Notes under the pieces: generated by a model
The model's input: only the letters and a program-made list of their open reading frames with translations
Told to the model about the DNA's origin: nothing
Database searches by the model: none
Made by a program: the position numbers and the translations under genes
Assembly (NCBI GenBank): GCA_001897425.1
Contig: MKSW01000033.1
Coordinates: 228,668-292,667, forward strand
DNA from: Actinobacteria bacterium 69-20
GTDB lineage: Bacteria > Actinomycetota > Actinomycetes > Mycobacteriales > Nakamurellaceae
Length of the DNA stretch: 64,000 bases
Direction: 5' to 3'
Shown: positions 42,996-52,446 of the stretch, piece after piece
Layout of the letters: the number at the start of each line of letters is the position of its first letter
Position numbering within the stretch: position 1 is the stretch's first letter

Positions 42996-43813
42996 GGTCC
43001 AGACTGTCAACTTCGCTCTCCTGGCTCGGCGTCGTGGTCGCGATGCTCACCGTGCTGGGTCCGCTGCTGTGGGTGTTGCGGGTGTCCACCAGAACGACGA
43101 GCGAGTACCTATCGGGCCCGAGCTCGTGGGGCATCAGTTGGACTCTCACCAACTACGCGGATGCTTGGACGGTCGGCGGACTCGGCCACGCGCTGATCAA
43201 TTCCACGATCGTCGTCATACCCGGTGCATTAGTCGCGACGCTATTAGCGACCCTGGCAGGGTGGGGGCTCGCGAAATTTGTCTTCCCGGGGCGCGGCGTT
43301 ATTACGGCGATTCTCCTTGCGGCGATGTTCCTGCCGATTGCGGCTCTGGTGATGCCCATATTCGAACTGGGCCTCGATTACGGCGTCGTCGGCAACCGCT
43401 GGTTCCTGTCCGTCGTGTACGGGGCGATCTTCGCGCCATGGGCGACCTTGTTCCTTCGATCGTATTTCACCAACGTGCCGGGAGAGGTCCTCGAAGCGGC
43501 AGAGATCGACGGAGCGGGACCGGGGCGCACCTTCACATCGATCGCGATGCCCCTGGCACTTCCGGCGATCACCACCGCGTTCATTCTCAACGCGTTCCTG
43601 CAATGGAACGAGTTGCTCTTGGCGCTCATCCTGCTGCCGTCCAGTGATCTGACGACCGTCACGATTGCGATCGCGCAGTTCTCCACTCAATTCCGCACGG
43701 GCGGGCCACTGACGGCTGCCGGCCTCTTCATCGCGTCCTTACCCATATTCATTCTGTTCCTGATCGGCCAGCGCTGGCTACGTGCCGGGGCCTTGGCGGG
43801 CAGTGTCAAGTAA
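42992..43813 (+). CDS. CUT1 sugar ABC transporter permease 2
   Basis: A 273-residue MalG-like permease with six spans and the EAA loop VLEAAEIDGAGPGRTFTSIA. It starts with ATG 42992 inside the stop of permease 1. It contains three TTA leucine codons (43229, 43244 and 43739), rare in a genome of this composition. Together with permease 1 and the binding protein it makes a carbohydrate importer. No nucleotide-binding subunit is encoded in the island, so a shared MsiK-type ATPase elsewhere is probably used, as is usual for actinobacterial CUT1 systems. Confidence 0.9.
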   Translation: MRSRLSTSLSWLGVVVAMLTVLGPLLWVLRVSTRTTSEYLSGPSSWGISWTLTNYADAWTVGGLGHALINSTIVVIPGALVATLLATLAGWGLAKFVFPGRGVITAILLAAMFLPIAALVMPIFELGLDYGVVGNRWFLSVVYGAIFAPWATLFLRSYFTNVPGEVLEAAEIDGAGPGRTFTSIAMPLALPAITTAFILNAFLQWNELLLALILLPSSDLTTVTIAIAQFSTQFRTGGPLTAAGLFIASLPIFILFLIGQRWLRAGALAGSVK

Positions 43814-43842
43814 TCCAACCCACCAGTTCGAAGGAGTCGACC

Positions 43843-45261
43843 ATGAATCAACGGAGAAACCTCTCCCGGCGGCAGCTGTTGCAGGGCGGCATGGCGATGG
43901 GTGCCGCCGCGTTCGCCGGTGCCGCGCTGACGGCGTGCGGCGCCGACGGCGGGAGTGGCGGCACTACATCAGGAGGTAGCTCTTCCTCGAGCTCCTCATC
44001 GAGTTCCTCCTCGAGCTCCAGCCAGAGCTCAGCATCGAGCGCGAGCAGCGGAGGGTCATCCTCGGCAGGTGGCGGGAGCCTCAGCTTCTTCGGCTGGGAC
44101 ATCGCCGACGTCACCGCGGGCCTCGGAAAGGGATTCGACGCATGCCGCAAGGCATGGCAGGAGAAGACCGGAAACAAGCTCACGTTCGACGGTGTCCCCT
44201 TCGAGAACTTCGTTTCGACGGGAGTCACCAGGGCGCGCGCCGGTCAGCTGTCCGATGCGATCGAACTGCTGCCTGACCTGAACCACGAGGGCATCTTCCC
44301 GGCGCTCAAGCCGATCACCAAGGCGGATTACGGCTCGCTGTCGGACGAGGTCGACGGCTGGAGTGCGGCCATCATCGATCCGAAGGATCCGAATACGTTC
44401 GCCGGGATTCCCGGTGGCGCACAGGGCACGTTGTGGTACTACAACAAGGCCATCTTCAAGGATGCCGGCCTCGACCCGGAGGCTCCGCCGAAGACCTGGG
44501 CCGAGTTCGAGGCGGCGGCAGCTGCGATCAAGGCCAAGGGCAAGGCTCCGATCGGTATGTCCGGCGTCGATGGAAACCTGCTGTGGTGGGGTTGGCTGTC
44601 CTTTTCGCCCCAGTTCTTCACCACGGCCGACGACGTGCTGCAGGTGCGCCTGGGGAAAGTTCCGCTCAACGATCCGAGGTTCCTCCAGTCGCTCGAGCCT
44701 CTCGCCTCGACCTACGCCAAGGGTTGGTGGAACGAGGACTACGCGTCGAAGAAATTCGCCGATGTCGAAGCGATGTTCGGTGCCGGCAGTATCGGCATGA
44801 CGCCCGGCCTGATCACAAGCGCGATGAACTGGCGGGTGTGGGACGACGCCCTCGGCAAGGACGGCTACGGCGTGTTCCCGTCGCCGCTCGTCGACGGCGG
44901 CAAGAAGCAGGGTCAGTTCTTCAATCCGGTGTTGCTGTACGCGATCAACGCCAAGACCGATAAGGCGGATCTGGCGAAGGATTGGAACTCCTTCGTCGTT
45001 AGCAAAGAGGGCCAGGAGATCATGTTGCGCGAGTCGGGCCAGTTCCCGAACCGTAAGGATGTCGACCTGGACGCGGTCGCGAACAGCCCCGGTGCCTCCC
45101 GCATCCGGCAGATCGTCGACGAGGTCGGCGGAGTTCCGGTCGCGCAGAACGAGTTCAACTCGGCAGCGCTGTCGGCGGCGACGCAGAACATCACCCAGGC
45201 TGCGGTGACCGGCAACCTGAAGGCCTTCCTGGACAACCTCGAACTGCTCCAGCATTCCTGA
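43843..45261 (+). CDS. Sugar-binding lipoprotein, Tat signal, poly-Ser linker
   Basis: A 472-residue extracytoplasmic solute-binding protein. The signal has a twin-arginine motif (SRRQLL, Arg9-Arg10), a hydrophobic stretch and the lipobox LTAC with Cys32. Tat export of a folded lipoprotein is therefore likely. A linker of Ser and Gly (about 40-75) tethers the domain to the membrane. The mature part (SLSFFGWDIADVTAGLGKGF onward) is a type 1 CUT1 binding fold. AAGGAG lies upstream of ATG 43843. The ligand is unknown; the adjacent GH78 gene points to a rhamnose-containing glycoside. Confidence 0.9.
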   Translation: MNQRRNLSRRQLLQGGMAMGAAAFAGAALTACGADGGSGGTTSGGSSSSSSSSSSSSSSSQSSASSASSGGSSSAGGGSLSFFGWDIADVTAGLGKGFDACRKAWQEKTGNKLTFDGVPFENFVSTGVTRARAGQLSDAIELLPDLNHEGIFPALKPITKADYGSLSDEVDGWSAAIIDPKDPNTFAGIPGGAQGTLWYYNKAIFKDAGLDPEAPPKTWAEFEAAAAAIKAKGKAPIGMSGVDGNLLWWGWLSFSPQFFTTADDVLQVRLGKVPLNDPRFLQSLEPLASTYAKGWWNEDYASKKFADVEAMFGAGSIGMTPGLITSAMNWRVWDDALGKDGYGVFPSPLVDGGKKQGQFFNPVLLYAINAKTDKADLAKDWNSFVVSKEGQEIMLRESGQFPNRKDVDLDAVANSPGASRIRQIVDEVGGVPVAQNEFNSAALSAATQNITQAAVTGNLKAFLDNLELLQHS

Positions 45262-45265
45262 TCAC

Positions 45266-47632
45266 ATGGTCAGTGCGTCGACGCTCGGGGGTCTGGAAGG
45301 GTCCCAATGGGTTGGCAGCGACCCGGAATCGGTCCCGGAGTTCTGGCCCCCCGAGTTCGACGACTGCCCGCAGATATTGCGGGACTTGGAACCGGTCCGG
45401 CTGCTGCGGACCGAGTTCCACCTTCCGGCCCGGGCGATCCGCGCGGCGTTGTCGGTGACCGCGCGCGGAATCTATCGCATCCACATCAACGGCGTGCGCG
45501 TCGGCGATGACGAATTGGCGCCCGGCTGGACCGACTATCGCCGACGAATCTACGTGCGGACCTTCGACGTCACGGGCATGCTCGACGGCGGACCCAGTGC
45601 CATTGCTGCCGAGTTGGCGGATGGATGGTTCGCGGGTTATCTGGGAATGGACCGCAGGCACCAGGCCGATCGGTACGGACGGCACACGTCACTGCGCGCC
45701 CGCCTGCACGTAGACCTCGGTGACGGACACGAACTCATCGTCGCCACCGGGCCGGGTTGGCACATCGGCACCGGTGCCGTCCGCGGTGCGGATCTCCTGA
45801 TGGGGCAGGTGACCGACTATCGCCTCGAGGCGGCCGGCTGGATGATGCCCGGATTCTCCGGTCGCGGGTTTGCTCCCGCTTGGGTGGATCCGACTCCCGA
45901 TCGCGACGACCCCGTCATGCTGGAAAATCACCGCGGACCCGTCGTGCGCCGCACCGAGACGCTCGTTCCAGTGGCGACGGATCACCGTGCGGATGGCCGG
46001 ATCATCGTCGATTTCGGTGTGAACCTGGTCGGTCGTGTGCGTCTTGATCTCCGCGGCACCGTTGCGGGAGACCGGGTTCACATCCGACACGCCGAGGCGT
46101 GCGACGCGCTCGGCGAACCGTACTTCTCGAACCTGCGCACCGCCCGCGCGCATGACGTGGTGATCTCCGCCGGCGGTTCAGAGGTGTTCGAGCCGGCGTT
46201 CACCCTGCACGGCTTTCGCTACGCCGAGGTAACGGGCCTCCCGGCGATGGACCCCGGCGCGATCACCGCCTCGTGGGTCACCTCGGATGTAGCACGCCTC
46301 GGCACCTTCGAATGCGGACACGAGGGTGTCTCCTCCCTCTCCGCCGCTATCGACCGGTCCATCCGTGGAAATCTGGTTTCCGTACCCACGGACTGCCCGC
46401 AACGCGACGAGCGACTGGGGTGGCTGGGCGATGCACAACTGATCACGAGGACCGCCGGGCATCGCTTCGACATGGTCGACTTCGTGCGCAAGTGGCTGGT
46501 CGACATCCGTGACGCGCAGGCGCCATCGGGTGCTTACCCGGATGTGGCCCCGCGGGAGGTCGTCACCGTCGATGGCGCACCGGGATGGGCCGACGCCGGC
46601 GTGCTCGTCCCGTGGACCACCTGGCTTATGTTCGGCTGCGCGGATCTCATCGCCGAGCACCGCGAATCGATGGTGCGATTCATGGACCATGTCGAGCTCA
46701 ATAACCCTGGATATCTGCGCACGAACGCGGTGAATCGCAATTACGGCGATTGGCTCGCGCTGGACGTCACGACTCCCAAAGCACTGCTGGCGACGCTCTA
46801 TTGGAAGCGCTGCGCGGACGCAATGGCTCAGATGGACGCCGCGCTGGATATCGACAACAAGCGCTGGACAACCCTGTCGAGACATCTGAGCGACAATGTC
46901 CTTCGCACATTCGTGTCGTCAGACGGCACAGTCGGATCCGGATCGCAGACGGGCTACGCCATGGCGATCGCCGGCGGAGTTCTTCCCGAGGAACTGCGGC
47001 CCGCGGCGCTGCGGAACCTCATCGCCGATATTCGTTATCGGGATGGTCACCTTTCGACCGGCATCCACGGATTGCGCGACCTGCTGCCCGCCCTGAGTAT
47101 GGGCGGCCGACACGACGTGGCGTACGACCTGCTACTCCAACGCGACTACCCGTCGTGGTTGTACTCGATCGACCGCGGGGCGACGACCGTCTGGGAGCGC
47201 TGGGACGGCTGGACAGAGGAACGCGGCTTTCAGACTCCGGCGATGAACTCGTTCAATCACTATGCGCTCGGTTCCGTCGGACAATGGATGCATGAATGGG
47301 CCGGAGGCATGGCACCCGATCCGTTAGAACCCGGATTCAAAGCGGTGCATCTCAACCCGGCTCCCGATGCTCGCCTCGGTTGGGCGAGCGCCCGCCGGGA
47401 GACCACCGACGGTCCGGTCGAGTGCCGATGGCAGCTTTGTGACGATTCGGTGCAGGTCGATGTGGCGCTGCCGGATGGCCACCACGGCTTCCTGCAGATG
47501 CCGACGACGGTTGCCGGGTCGGCACGCGCCGTGTCGTCCGACGGTGTCCGTGTCGGTGTCGATCGATGGCGGCTCGATGCCGGCGAGCATCGGTTCGTAG
47601 CGACGTGGGGCCCGCCCGGCGGGGAGCATTGA
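45266..47632 (+). CDS. GH78 alpha-L-rhamnosidase, cytoplasmic
   Basis: A 788-residue alpha-L-rhamnosidase that removes terminal L-rhamnose. The N-terminal carbohydrate-binding-like Bac_rhamnosid_N region (about 50-200) leads to the (alpha/alpha)6 catalytic domain, whose signature DCPQRDERLGWLGDAQ is near residue 376 and WERWDGWTEERGF near 641. MNSFNHYALGSVGQWMHEW follows, typical of the family. There is no signal peptide, so hydrolysis takes place after uptake. It starts 4 bases after the binding-protein stop, in the importer operon. It contains a TTA codon at 47324. Confidence 0.95.
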   Translation: MVSASTLGGLEGSQWVGSDPESVPEFWPPEFDDCPQILRDLEPVRLLRTEFHLPARAIRAALSVTARGIYRIHINGVRVGDDELAPGWTDYRRRIYVRTFDVTGMLDGGPSAIAAELADGWFAGYLGMDRRHQADRYGRHTSLRARLHVDLGDGHELIVATGPGWHIGTGAVRGADLLMGQVTDYRLEAAGWMMPGFSGRGFAPAWVDPTPDRDDPVMLENHRGPVVRRTETLVPVATDHRADGRIIVDFGVNLVGRVRLDLRGTVAGDRVHIRHAEACDALGEPYFSNLRTARAHDVVISAGGSEVFEPAFTLHGFRYAEVTGLPAMDPGAITASWVTSDVARLGTFECGHEGVSSLSAAIDRSIRGNLVSVPTDCPQRDERLGWLGDAQLITRTAGHRFDMVDFVRKWLVDIRDAQAPSGAYPDVAPREVVTVDGAPGWADAGVLVPWTTWLMFGCADLIAEHRESMVRFMDHVELNNPGYLRTNAVNRNYGDWLALDVTTPKALLATLYWKRCADAMAQMDAALDIDNKRWTTLSRHLSDNVLRTFVSSDGTVGSGSQTGYAMAIAGGVLPEELRPAALRNLIADIRYRDGHLSTGIHGLRDLLPALSMGGRHDVAYDLLLQRDYPSWLYSIDRGATTVWERWDGWTEERGFQTPAMNSFNHYALGSVGQWMHEWAGGMAPDPLEPGFKAVHLNPAPDARLGWASARRETTDGPVECRWQLCDDSVQVDVALPDGHHGFLQMPTTVAGSARAVSSDGVRVGVDRWRLDAGEHRFVATWGPPGGEH

Positions 47633-47760
47633 ACAGACTGGCGCGCCATGACGTATGAGGATGATCGAGTCACGTCGCATGAACTGCGATGCCGCAGGAG
47701 CAGAACGGATCGTTCGAGAAGTGAAAAGACACGACGAGGGGCCGCTTTGTCAATGGCACA

Positions 47761-48777
47761 ATGTTGAGCATGGACGGCGCTAGAAACGGTGGCGGCAAGC
47801 CGCCGACGATACGGGACGTGGCTGCGCGAGCTAACGTCGCGTTCTCGAGCGTCTCCAGAGTGCTTTCGGGGCACCCCGACGTATCGGAGAAAATGCGTGT
47901 CCGCGTGACCACGGCGGCGACCGAGCTCGGGTACAAGCCGGATTTCTTGGCGCAGTCCCTGCGCAGTGGACACACCCGGACGATCGGATTCGCATTACGG
48001 GATATCTCGAATCCCTTGTTCGCAAATGTGGCGCGACGCTGTGAACGAGACCTTCGGCGCGCGGGATATTCGATGATTATCACGAGTTCCGACGGCGATA
48101 TCGCCGCAGAGGCGGAGAACCTGGAGCTCTTTCGCGAACGCCACGTCGACGCGGTGATCGCCTCCTTGGTCAGCGAGACGGCCCCCACCACACTGCAGCA
48201 GCTGGAACAGCTCACCGTCCCCTTGATACTGCTGGACCGAGAAGTCCCGTCCATCAAGGCGAGCGCATTGCTCAGCGACCACTATGCGGGCGTCCGCGCC
48301 GCCGTGGATGCCCTCCTGGCCGCGGGGCACGTGCGGATCGCCTTGATCACCGGAGAATTGGACGTCCGATCCACCCGGGAACGGGTCAGGGCATTCGACG
48401 ATGCCCATGCCGCCGCGGGCATACCGACAGCTCCCGACCTCATGATCTTCGGGACCTTCGACAGCGACTTCGCCGAGGTCGAGGTGCACCGTCTGCTGGC
48501 GCTGCCCGACCCGCCGTCGGCCATCCTGACAGGTGGAGTCGGGGTGACATCGGGCGCACTTCTGGCCCTGCACCACAGCGGGCTGTCTCCGGAGACCGAT
48601 ATCGCCGTCGTGGCCCTGGACGAATGGCCGCAGTTCGCGGCCCTTGCCCCGTCGATCTGGAGCGTCCATCGCGATTCGGACGAGATGGGGGCGGCACTAG
48701 CGCACCTGGTGCTGGACGCCATGGGCGGAGCGGAACCGCGCATGGAGATCACGCCCACCGAGTTCCACCCCCGCTAA
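47761..48777 (+). CDS. LacI-family transcriptional regulator
   Basis: A 338-residue LacI-type repressor. The DNA-binding helices are PTIRDVAARANVAFSSVSRV (15-34), followed by the hinge GYKPDFLAQSLRSG. The periplasmic-binding-like effector domain begins at TIGFALRDISNPLFANVA. ATG 47761 and ATG 47770 are both possible starts. It is the only regulator in the island and so the likely owner of the two identical operators at 41982 and 50076. TTGT-N7-ACAA (47747-47761) at its own start could be a separate control site. It has a TTA codon at 47995. Confidence 0.9.
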   Translation: MLSMDGARNGGGKPPTIRDVAARANVAFSSVSRVLSGHPDVSEKMRVRVTTAATELGYKPDFLAQSLRSGHTRTIGFALRDISNPLFANVARRCERDLRRAGYSMIITSSDGDIAAEAENLELFRERHVDAVIASLVSETAPTTLQQLEQLTVPLILLDREVPSIKASALLSDHYAGVRAAVDALLAAGHVRIALITGELDVRSTRERVRAFDDAHAAAGIPTAPDLMIFGTFDSDFAEVEVHRLLALPDPPSAILTGGVGVTSGALLALHHSGLSPETDIAVVALDEWPQFAALAPSIWSVHRDSDEMGAALAHLVLDAMGGAEPRMEITPTEFHPR

Positions 48778-48863
48778 TCCGCCCGTCGAGTGCAGGTACC
48801 GCCTCGTCGTGGTCGCGTGACGTGCCAGACCAGCCCAGCATGCGGTCATGGTCCGGACGGCGC

Positions 48864-49991
48864 TCAGTCCACGCTGAGTGCCGCCACGGTCGCGGCGTCG
48901 ATCTCAACCCCCAGGCCTAGGCCCGGTAACGGGTAGACGCGGCCGTTCGCCGGCATCGGGAGATCCGGGGCGAGAAGCGTCATCAACGTGTTACGCATCG
49001 GGGCGACCTCGAACTGGAGGCAGGTGGGGCTGGCGAGTGAGCACGCGAGTCCGGCGGCGTAGCTCACGGGTCCGGCGAACGCATGCGCATTGGTCTGGCG
49101 GCGGCGGGCGAGCGCATAGGCAGCGATGGCGACGAAGTTGCTTATCCCTCCGGCGCGGCCTGGGTCGATGCCCAGGACGTCCACGGTGCCGGAGTCCAGG
49201 ATTCTGGCCATCCCGCGCAACGTCCATTCCCTCTCGCCGTACGCGAGGAGGCACGTCGTCGCGTTGGCGAGTCGGGCGTATCCCTCGGGATCATCGGCGC
49301 CCAGGGGCTCTTCAATCCAGTGCAGGCCGTGGTCCTCGAAGGCCCGGGTTCGGTTGATCGCGTCGCTGACCGACCAGCGGACGAGCGGCGATAGGTCGAT
49401 CATGATCTTGGCGTCGTCTCCGAGGGCGGCGCGTAGCGCAGACATGAACGCCACATCCCGCCGATGGTCGAATCCGAGGTGCGCGTCGCCGGGCTTACCG
49501 AAACCAACCTTCACACCGGCGGCGTTCGCGTCACGGCACCACCCAGCGAGGACGGCTGCCTGCTCCGTCAGATCCGCGATCATCGCGTGAGTGGTCACGA
49601 TCACCGGCAGGCCGTCGTCATGGGCTGACCCGCCGAGCATGTCGACCAGGGGCTGCCCGGCGCGGCGACCGACCAGGTCCCACACCGCGGTGTCGAGTGC
49701 CGAGGTGGCGAAACCCGCTATTCCGCCTCCTTCTCCGTACCACCATCCGCGCCGTTCGATCGCGGTGCGCACTGCGTTCGGCGTGGCGGGAGCACCGACG
49801 AGCAGTGATGCCCATTGGCGCAGCACGACGGTGGTCGCGCGCGCGGCCTCCTCCTGGATGGTGACCGCTTCGCCCCACCCGAAGGCGCCGTCAGCGTCCT
49901 GAACGCGACACAACGTCACGAATCGCGTGCTGCCATGATCATTCGGCTCCGAGTACGGGATGGTCCACGCCTCGACATGCTCGATTTTCAT
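48864..49991 (-). CDS. Enolase-superfamily sugar-acid dehydratase (divergent)
   Basis: A 375-residue mandelate-racemase/muconate-lactonizing-enzyme-like protein. After the N-terminal capping domain (MKIEHVEAWTIPYSEP) comes the barrel with KVGFGK (161-166) at the position usually filled by KxK. Metal ligands appear in MIDLSP (Asp199) and WIEEPL, then AYGERE, and His in NAHAFAG. The altered first motif means that its reaction may differ from that of the partner dehydratase at 50166. It is the only gene of the island on the minus strand and shares the operator region 50055-50125. A role on a sugar acid is inferred from context. Confidence 0.82.
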   Translation of the reverse strand: MKIEHVEAWTIPYSEPNDHGSTRFVTLCRVQDADGAFGWGEAVTIQEEAARATTVVLRQWASLLVGAPATPNAVRTAIERRGWWYGEGGGIAGFATSALDTAVWDLVGRRAGQPLVDMLGGSAHDDGLPVIVTTHAMIADLTEQAAVLAGWCRDANAAGVKVGFGKPGDAHLGFDHRRDVAFMSALRAALGDDAKIMIDLSPLVRWSVSDAINRTRAFEDHGLHWIEEPLGADDPEGYARLANATTCLLAYGEREWTLRGMARILDSGTVDVLGIDPGRAGGISNFVAIAAYALARRRQTNAHAFAGPVSYAAGLACSLASPTCLQFEVAPMRNTLMTLLAPDLPMPANGRVYPLPGLGLGVEIDAATVAALSVD

Positions 49992-50054
49992 CGCTCGGCC
50001 CCTCTCGCGTGATGGTGTGACGACGTTCTCGCGATACTCGTCGCCGTTGTGCGC

Positions 50055-50125
50055 ATACTAGCTGCCGAACCGCGTTTGGAAACCTTTCCGGAAACGTTGC
50101 GATGCTGGCGTCGCGGCCATAGGAT
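50055..50125. promoter_or_regulatory. Shared operator and divergent promoters
   Basis: The 29-bp operator (50076-50104) is identical to that at 41982. To the right, TTGCGA (50097-50102) and TAGGAT (50120-50125) at 17 bases form the promoter of the dehydratase/E1 operon. To the left, the minus strand has TAGTAT (50055-50060) with TTTCCA (50077-50082) at 16 bases for the divergent dehydratase gene. One repressor could silence both directions. Confidence 0.8.
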
Positions 50126-50165
50126 CGGTCCACGTAGGTCGGCGGCGGTCAGGGCGGAGGAGACG

Positions 50166-51320
50166 ATGAGCTCAGGGGTGCGATGGGCACAGGCCGGCCC
50201 GCGGGATCTGACGATCGAACGAATCGAAACGACCTTGGTCCGGATTCCGCTCGAACGGACATATCTCGGCAGCCATTACAAGATGACGCACCGATCCACC
50301 GTGATCGCCAGGCTCTATACGGCGAGCGGGCTGGTCGGCGAGGCGTACGTGGCGGACGAGGACGAGAATCTGCTCGCCATAGAGCGCGTGATCCGGCAGG
50401 AACTCACGCCGGCCGTCCTCGGCGAGAACGCGTTCTCGGTCGAGCGCATCTGGGAGCTGACGCGACCGGCCACCTGGGACATTCTGCGGGATCGACGCAT
50501 CGGACTGGTGGCCTGCGCCGCCGTGGACGACGCGGTGTGGGATGTGATCGGGAAGGCCTTGAACATGCCGCTGTGGAAACTGTGGGGTGGTTACCGGACG
50601 CAGGTCCCGGTGATCACGATCGGCGGCTACTACGACGCGGACGCGGATATCGCTCGTGAGGTGTCCGGCCTGGTCGAGGCAGGGTTCGCGGGGATGAAGT
50701 TCAAGGTCGGCGGGCTCTCCCCCCGCGAAGATATCGAACGGGTCCGCGAAGCCCGTCGGGTGGCGGGCGACGATTTCGCGATCGCCGTCGACGCGAATCA
50801 GGGCTACACGCCGTTGGAGGCCATCGAGTTCTCGAAGCGCGCGTCAGACCTCGGTCTGATGTGGTTCGAAGAACCGTGTCGGTGGCATAACGACCACCGC
50901 GCGATGCGTGATGTGCGTTTGGCGGGGTCGATACCGGTGTGTGCAGGTCAGACCGAGATGCACGCATCGGGATGTCGTGACTTGATGGAGACCGGATCCA
51001 TCGACTATTGCAACTTTGACTCGTCCTGGTCGGGTGGCGCCACCGAGTGGCGGCGCGTCGCGGCGATCGCCGCGGCGTATGACGTGAAGATGTCCCACCA
51101 CGAGGAGCCGCAAGTCTCGTTGCACCTGCTTGCCTCGATCCCCCACGGCACCTACGTCGAATTCTTCTCGCCGCAGCGCGATCCGATGTGGCACAACCTC
51201 GTCGCGAACCGACCGCACCCGAAAAACGGATTCCTGCAGGTGCCGGACGGTCCCGGGCTGGGTTGGGAACTCGATGCGGACTACATCGCTCGATATCGGA
51301 TAGCCAGCTTCGACGAATGA
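50166..51320 (+). CDS. Enolase-superfamily sugar-acid dehydratase
   Basis: A 384-residue member of the mandelate racemase group with the standard catalytic set: KFK (178-180) on strand 2, metal ligands Asp209 (VDANQG), Glu235/236 (FEEP) and Glu264 (AGQTE), and His311/312 (MSHHEEP) as the second base. This set fits syn- or anti-dehydration of an aldonate such as L-rhamnonate or L-fuconate to a 2-keto-3-deoxy acid. ATG 50166 is preceded by GGAGGAG. It is the first gene of a nine-gene operon ending at 59955. Confidence 0.88.
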   Translation: MSSGVRWAQAGPRDLTIERIETTLVRIPLERTYLGSHYKMTHRSTVIARLYTASGLVGEAYVADEDENLLAIERVIRQELTPAVLGENAFSVERIWELTRPATWDILRDRRIGLVACAAVDDAVWDVIGKALNMPLWKLWGGYRTQVPVITIGGYYDADADIAREVSGLVEAGFAGMKFKVGGLSPREDIERVREARRVAGDDFAIAVDANQGYTPLEAIEFSKRASDLGLMWFEEPCRWHNDHRAMRDVRLAGSIPVCAGQTEMHASGCRDLMETGSIDYCNFDSSWSGGATEWRRVAAIAAAYDVKMSHHEEPQVSLHLLASIPHGTYVEFFSPQRDPMWHNLVANRPHPKNGFLQVPDGPGLGWELDADYIARYRIASFDE

Positions 51321-51368
51321 TTCGGTTGATGCGGCGGCCGGCGGAGCAACGAGTGGGAGGTGGAGCCA

Positions 51369-52397
51369 GTGACCCGGATGCGCATGAATCAGGCGATCGT
51401 CGCCGCGATCGCGGATGAGATGCGGACGGACCCGACAGTCGTCATGTTCGGGGAGGACGTCGCCGCGGCAGGCGGACCGTTCAAGACCAGCGTGGGGTTG
51501 CTGGAAGAGTTCGGCCCCATGCGGGTGCGGGACACCCCGATATCCGAGATGGCTTTCACCGGCGCCGGTGTCGGGTCGGCAGCCATGGGATTGCGCCCGA
51601 TCGTGGAGATCATGTTCATGGAGTTCCTCGGGGTGGCGCTGGATCAACTGGTGACCCAGGCCGCCAAACTCCACTACCTGTCCCGGGGGGCGCTGTCGGT
51701 TCCGCTCACCGTGCGCGCATCGGTGGGGCCGGGGACGGGATTCGCCTGCCAGCACAGTCAAACCCTGGAGAACTGGGTCACGTCCACGCCCGGACTGGTG
51801 GTCGTCAGCCCGAGCGGCCCGCAGACGGCATACGGCCTGCTACGTTCGGCAATCCAGCACCAAGACCCCGTCATCGTGCTCGAGCCACGCGCCTACTACG
51901 GCGTACGAGGGGAGGTGCACACCGGGCCGGACGCGATGATCCCGCTCGGGCGGGCGCAGATCGCCCGGCCCGGTACAGCGGCCACGGTCGTCTGCCTCGG
52001 CCGAACCACCGCGGTCGCGCTGCAGGCTGCCGATCGGTTGGCGGAGATCGGGTACGACATCGAGATCATCGATCTGCTGACCTTGGTGCCCTGGGACGTT
52101 GCCGCCGTCGCCCAGTCGGTTCGGCGCACCGGCCGCCTCGTCGTGGTGGAGGACGCGCCGCTCACCGGAGGCTGGGGCGGTGACATCGTGTCACGCATCG
52201 TCACGGAGGAGTTCGGCGCGCTCGTCGCCGCGCCGTTTCGGATCTGCACGCCCGATGTGCCCGTTCCCTACGGCAAAGATCTGGAGAAACGCTTCGCTCC
52301 GCAGCCTGACGAGGTTGGACGGCAAATCCGCAGCTATCTCGAGACGGGTGAGGTCCCGGCCCATTGGTGGACCCGAGAAGGTGGGATGACCGCATGA
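51369..52397 (+). CDS. TPP-dependent dehydrogenase E1 beta subunit
   Basis: A 342-residue E1 beta of the pyruvate/acetoin/branched-chain dehydrogenase type. It begins VTRMRMNQAIVAAIADEM and has the family blocks GEDVAAAGGPF, RVRDTPISEMAFTGAGVG and the C-terminal transketolase domain (VVVEDAPLTGGWGGDIVSRI). I choose GTG 51369 because GGGAGGTGGAG lies just upstream; GTG 51360 is in frame too. It follows the dehydratase by 48 bases and precedes the alpha subunit, so beta is encoded before alpha. The acetoin-type resemblance suggests a substrate other than pyruvate. Confidence 0.92.
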   Translation: MTRMRMNQAIVAAIADEMRTDPTVVMFGEDVAAAGGPFKTSVGLLEEFGPMRVRDTPISEMAFTGAGVGSAAMGLRPIVEIMFMEFLGVALDQLVTQAAKLHYLSRGALSVPLTVRASVGPGTGFACQHSQTLENWVTSTPGLVVVSPSGPQTAYGLLRSAIQHQDPVIVLEPRAYYGVRGEVHTGPDAMIPLGRAQIARPGTAATVVCLGRTTAVALQAADRLAEIGYDIEIIDLLTLVPWDVAAVAQSVRRTGRLVVVEDAPLTGGWGGDIVSRIVTEEFGALVAAPFRICTPDVPVPYGKDLEKRFAPQPDEVGRQIRSYLETGEVPAHWWTREGGMTA

Positions 52398-52446
52398 GGA
52401 CGCCGTCGCCTGCCCGCGCGCAGATGTCCGAGGGGACGACAGAGGT

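Noticed and set aside
43970..44065. The Ser-rich repeat in the binding protein as a DNA repeat element.
   Set aside because: It is an in-frame poly-Ser/Gly linker after a lipobox, a normal tether in actinobacterial lipoproteins.
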